This document shows, in pieces, positions 13,678-16,603 of a stretch of 16,603 nucleotides of DNA; positions within the stretch are counted from its first letter, which is position 1, and each line of letters begins with the position of its first letter. Under the pieces are notes generated by a model. The model had not been told where the DNA came from. It saw only the letters and a program-made list of their open reading frames with translations, and did no database searches. This DNA comes from Marinilabiliales bacterium (GTDB taxonomy: Bacteria; Bacteroidota; Bacteroidia; Bacteroidales; BM523), in assembly GCA_002869425.1 (NCBI GenBank), contig PKSZ01000339.1:307-16909 (forward strand), read 5' to 3'. The translations under genes and the position numbers were made by a program.

Positions 13678-15867
13678 ATGAAATATCTTTCCATAAATTC
13701 ACAGATAGCAAAACCCGTTTTTGATGTTGAAGACGGAACATACAATAAAACACAAATTGTTCAGATTTCCTTTCCCGGAGTAGGAAAGTTTCCAATATTT
13801 TACAGTACAGGGTTTGATATTGGTTTTCAAAAATATTGGGGACCTATCACCATTAAAGAGACTACAACAGTTAGAGCCTACATGGTGATTGGAAATCAGA
13901 GATCTGAAGAAGCGAAGGCTGAATTTGTTATTGAGAAAAATGAAACATCTCAAAAGGGTAATGTTGTTGTAATTGGAGGTGCAGAGCATTGCAAAGAAAT
14001 TCATAAAAAGATAATTGATCTGGCGGGTGGTCCTGAACATGCAAGGATTGTATTTATGCCTGCATCATCAGCTGAGCCATACGAATCCGGAATGGATAGA
14101 TTTAAAAGATTCAGTGAGCTGGGAGGTTTGGAGATTGATTACAACAAAGTACCGGATGATGATAGGGGAGAAAAGGATTTCAGTAGCATACTTAATGAAA
14201 GTAAATTCTGGATTCTTCCCGGAGCTTTGATTGATGATCAGAACCGTCCCAATGTAGATGAATCGCTCTGGAGAACCAATGGTTTTAAGAAAGAATATGC
14301 TGAAAAACTGAGAGATGGCGGATATAATACAGTATTTCTCAGTGGAGGAAATCAGGCACGTTATATGAAATGTTTGTATTATCCGGATGGAACTGAGGGG
14401 CCAGTACTTTCAATTATTCGGGAAATTTATGAAGAAAAAGGTGGTGTGATTGCTGGCACCAGTGCCGGAGGGGCATTCCTTTCCCGAATCATGATGTTAG
14501 GTGGTGGAAGTTATGGATCCATGCTGGATGGTGTTTTTTATCAGGATGTAATTGTTCATGATTATTTTGATACATATAAGCCATTTAAAAACAGGGTTTG
14601 GCTGGGTACAGGCGCAGGAATATTGAATTGTAATACAATAACTGATACGCACTTCATTGCCAGAGGTCGGATTGGCAGATTGATTACTGCTTGTTTATAT
14701 CTAAAAAAGCAAACCGGCAAAAACACAGTAGGAATTGGTGTGGATGAAGATACATCGGCAATTAGTTATCCCGATAACTGGTTTGAAGTTGTAGGAGCTT
14801 CTTCTGTTTTGGTTATTGATACTTCAGAAGCTGTGCTTGAGACAGCTATTGAGCCGGGAAGATTCAAGGCAAACGATATAAGAGTTCATTATCTTGAAGC
14901 AGGAGATCGATTTCATATTGATGAAGCCAGTGGTTCCACTAGTGTTGAAATTTCCAAGGAACATCGTTTGCATCCTGTGGAAAAGGCTGATCAGAACTAC
15001 TGTTTGTGTGGAGATGTATTTGGAAGAGATCGTTTGAAAACATGGTTATACGAAAACTTTATTACAAGTACAGCAGAAGATATTGTTGGTTTTGAAATTA
15101 TAGACAATCTGGAAGATAGTTCAGATAGTATATTCTATTATAAGGATGTGGACGATGAGCGATCATTTGTAACCTTTAAAAAGTACTATGATCTGGCAAA
15201 GTATGGTTCGGCATTGGTTCGATTCAAGAAGAAAGAGGATACTGTAAACTATCAGGGTTTTACCTCTTTTCACTGGTGGGGGGAAAATGACAGGAATTAT
15301 CCAAACCTTGAGGAAATATCAAGCCCCGGTTACTCTACAAAAAATATGTATATTGATATTATGCATCTTACACTACTTAACTTTCCGGATTTGTCAGATG
15401 CGTATGATATGCCGCTGAAAAGTGATTACAATGATCGACCCGAAGTTTGGCAGGAAATGTTCAGGGACAATAAGCGTTTTCGCTTGGGAATGACGGTCAT
15501 TCCTTTACCTGATGAAACCCTGGAATTACAGGTCTTCTTTTTCGATTATGCTTATTACGATTACGATCGTAATGGTAGGTATTCACCACCACGTTTGATG
15601 GAAAGGTTCGAGAGTAATTATGGTGGGCTAAAGTATGATTATGATATTATTCAGATTGATGAAGCCAGGAATGTGAAAGTATTCATTAACGATGAAGAAA
15701 AAGGTTACACTGATGTATTTGGAAAATTTGTATTTCAGACAAGTGACAGGTTTATCAATATAAAAGTTGAGCATGAATATATTCATCGAAAGGTTGAGCT
15801 GGAAATGAAAAACCTGATGCTGCCTATTTCTGAAGCCGTAATGAAGTTTACTGATAGGTCTTATTGA
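13678..15867 (+). CDS. Cyanophycinase-like protein (peptidase S51 fold) with extra N- and C-terminal domains
   Basis: The 729-residue protein has three parts. Residues about 10-85 resemble the beta-sandwich found at the end of chitobiases (FDVEDGTYN, PIFYSTG, GPITIKETTTVRAY). Residues about 95-415 form a cyanophycinase-like S51 domain: VVVIGGAEH, FLSGGNQARYM, the nucleophile S262 in GTSAGGA, H325 in DTHFIARGRIGRL and E357 in GIGVDEDTSA, matching the Ser/His/Glu triad of cyanophycinase. Residues about 420-729 are an unrecognised region rich in acidic and aromatic residues, with a final beta-rich stretch (KVFINDEEKGYTDVFGKFVF) like a carboxypeptidase regulatory-type sandwich. Cyanophycinase cuts beta-Asp-Arg dipeptides from cyanophycin. 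No signal peptide is present, so the protein is predicted cytoplasmic. It is more than twice the usual length (about 270-300 residues for bacterial forms). It diverges from the molybdenum hydroxylase operon and overlaps the convergent penicillin-binding protein gene by 7 bases. Confidence 0.82.
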   Translation: MKYLSINSQIAKPVFDVEDGTYNKTQIVQISFPGVGKFPIFYSTGFDIGFQKYWGPITIKETTTVRAYMVIGNQRSEEAKAEFVIEKNETSQKGNVVVIGGAEHCKEIHKKIIDLAGGPEHARIVFMPASSAEPYESGMDRFKRFSELGGLEIDYNKVPDDDRGEKDFSSILNESKFWILPGALIDDQNRPNVDESLWRTNGFKKEYAEKLRDGGYNTVFLSGGNQARYMKCLYYPDGTEGPVLSIIREIYEEKGGVIAGTSAGGAFLSRIMMLGGGSYGSMLDGVFYQDVIVHDYFDTYKPFKNRVWLGTGAGILNCNTITDTHFIARGRIGRLITACLYLKKQTGKNTVGIGVDEDTSAISYPDNWFEVVGASSVLVIDTSEAVLETAIEPGRFKANDIRVHYLEAGDRFHIDEASGSTSVEISKEHRLHPVEKADQNYCLCGDVFGRDRLKTWLYENFITSTAEDIVGFEIIDNLEDSSDSIFYYKDVDDERSFVTFKKYYDLAKYGSALVRFKKKEDTVNYQGFTSFHWWGENDRNYPNLEEISSPGYSTKNMYIDIMHLTLLNFPDLSDAYDMPLKSDYNDRPEVWQEMFRDNKRFRLGMTVIPLPDETLELQVFFFDYAYYDYDRNGRYSPPRLMERFESNYGGLKYDYDIIQIDEARNVKVFINDEEKGYTDVFGKFVFQTSDRFINIKVEHEYIHRKVELEMKNLMLPISEAVMKFTDRSY

Positions 15868-16603
15868 TCAATAGGGAATTTATCACCATTATCAGATTCG
15901 TATTTGTTGCAGTCTGTTTCAATTGAAAGAGCATCGGGCTTTTCAAATGGACCGGATGAGTAATCAAGAGATTTGTCTTTATAGATATCTTTCATATAAA
16001 GAGCCCAGATTGGCAAGGCCATATTTGCTCCTTGTCCCAGTGCTGTACTTCTAAACCGGATACTTCTTTCTTCACCACCTACCCATGCTCCAGAAACCAA
16101 CTCGGGAGTTATACCAATAAACCAACCGTCAGAATTATCATTGGTTGTGCCTGTTTTTCCGGCAATAGGATTTTTCAAACCATATCTCCATTTTAACCTG
16201 GTACTGGTTCCTTCATCAACTACACCCCGCATCATTTGTAACATTACGTAGGCCGTTTCTTCACTGATTGCTTCTTTTACTTTTTGTGTTGAAAATTCAC
16301 CCAATACATTGCCAAACCGGTCTTCAATCCTAGTTACCAAAACAGGCTTTTTGTAAACGCCCTTATTGGCATATACACAATATGCGGCTACCATTTCTTC
16401 AAGACTAACTTCAGCGGCACCGACACAAATACTAGGATAAGGTTCAATTTTACTCGTAATTCCCATCCTTTTTGCCATTTGAACTGCTGACTGAGGATTG
16501 AATTTTTTCAGAACCCAGGCAGAAATCTGATTCAATGAATAAGCAAGCCCTTTTTTCAGGCTTATCATTTTCCCGTCATATTTAGATTTTGAGTAACCTG
16601 GTG
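15861..16603 (-). CDS. Class A penicillin-binding protein (PBP1A-like), C-terminal transpeptidase part, 5' end outside window
   Basis: The frame is open to the window edge (16603), so these are the last 246 residues of a longer protein; the methionine at 16566-16568 is internal. The edge segment PGYSKSKYDGK followed by LKKGLAYSLN is the usual region before and across the SxN motif (SLN, 16530-16538). The KTG motif lies in GKTGTTNDNSDGWFIG (KTGTT at 16143-16157). The catalytic SxxK serine and the glycosyltransferase domain lie outside. The enzyme crosslinks peptidoglycan in the periplasm, anchored by an N-terminal membrane helix. GTSTRLKWRYGLKNPIAGKT is typical of PBP1A of Bacteroidota. The stop overlaps the convergent cyanophycinase-like gene by 7 bases, and the C-terminal tail after the fold is short and acidic. 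Confidence 0.9.
   Translation of the reverse strand, partial: PGYSKSKYDGKMISLKKGLAYSLNQISAWVLKKFNPQSAVQMAKRMGITSKIEPYPSICVGAAEVSLEEMVAAYCVYANKGVYKKPVLVTRIEDRFGNVLGEFSTQKVKEAISEETAYVMLQMMRGVVDEGTSTRLKWRYGLKNPIAGKTGTTNDNSDGWFIGITPELVSGAWVGGEERSIRFRSTALGQGANMALPIWALYMKDIYKDKSLDYSSGPFEKPDALSIETDCNKYESDNGDKFPIDQ

Noticed and set aside
13699..14040. Antisense open frame inside the cyanophycinase-like gene
   Set aside because: It is a frame shadow of a well-supported coding region and shows no motif or coding pattern; the same holds for antisense frames at 2101-2352, 7231-7593 and 8512-8820.
16566..16568. ATG as the true start of the penicillin-binding protein
   Set aside because: Upstream codons to the window edge stay open and encode conserved transpeptidase sequence, and the catalytic SxxK motif must lie further upstream.

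Overview
This window comes from an AT-rich genome of the phylum Bacteroidota. The evidence is a gldE-gldD pair, a type IX secretion (T9SS) type B C-terminal sorting domain on a PKD protein, a probable degenerate type A sorting domain on a subtilase, a bacteroidete-type bacterial GGGP synthase, and several sites matching the Bacteroidetes -7 promoter element TAnnTTTG. The class or genus cannot be fixed from this sequence. No tRNA, rRNA, CRISPR array, insertion sequence or phage gene was seen. Genes are packed closely and no gap exceeds about 140 bases.

Layout: (1) 2-2642, plus strand: a tight operon with the 3' part of gldE, then gldD, a 4'-phosphopantetheinyl transferase, and a geranylgeranylglyceryl-phosphate (GGGP) synthase family enzyme. 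(2) 2648-4920, minus strand: a secreted subtilisin-like protease followed by a putative outer-membrane protein. (3) 5060-9264, plus strand: an AI-2E/PerM-type membrane protein, a secreted PKD protein with a T9SS type B tail, a probable terminator, then a family 4 glycosyltransferase overlapping a bifunctional DAHP synthase/chorismate mutase. (4) 9261-13550, minus strand: a three-gene operon encoding a molybdenum hydroxylase of the selenium-dependent xanthine dehydrogenase type, a small CoA-binding-fold protein, and an SsnA-type amidohydrolase. (5) 13678-15867, plus strand and divergent from the operon: a large cyanophycinase-like protein with extra N- and C-terminal domains. (6) 15861-16603, minus strand: the C-terminal part of a class A penicillin-binding protein.

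Two regions stand out. Region 4 resembles the selenium-dependent molybdenum hydroxylase loci known from clostridia, enterococci and E. coli (XDH/XdhD plus SsnA), here in a bacteroidete. It has a CoA-binding-fold protein inserted in the operon and no FAD subunit in view. The adjacent divergent gene is an unusual 729-residue cyanophycinase fusion without a signal peptide. Together they may form a nitrogen-compound salvage or degradation module of unknown substrate; that link is inference from position only. Region 1 pairs gliding/T9SS genes with an archaeal-type ether-lipid enzyme, which bears on membrane lipid chemistry in this phylum.
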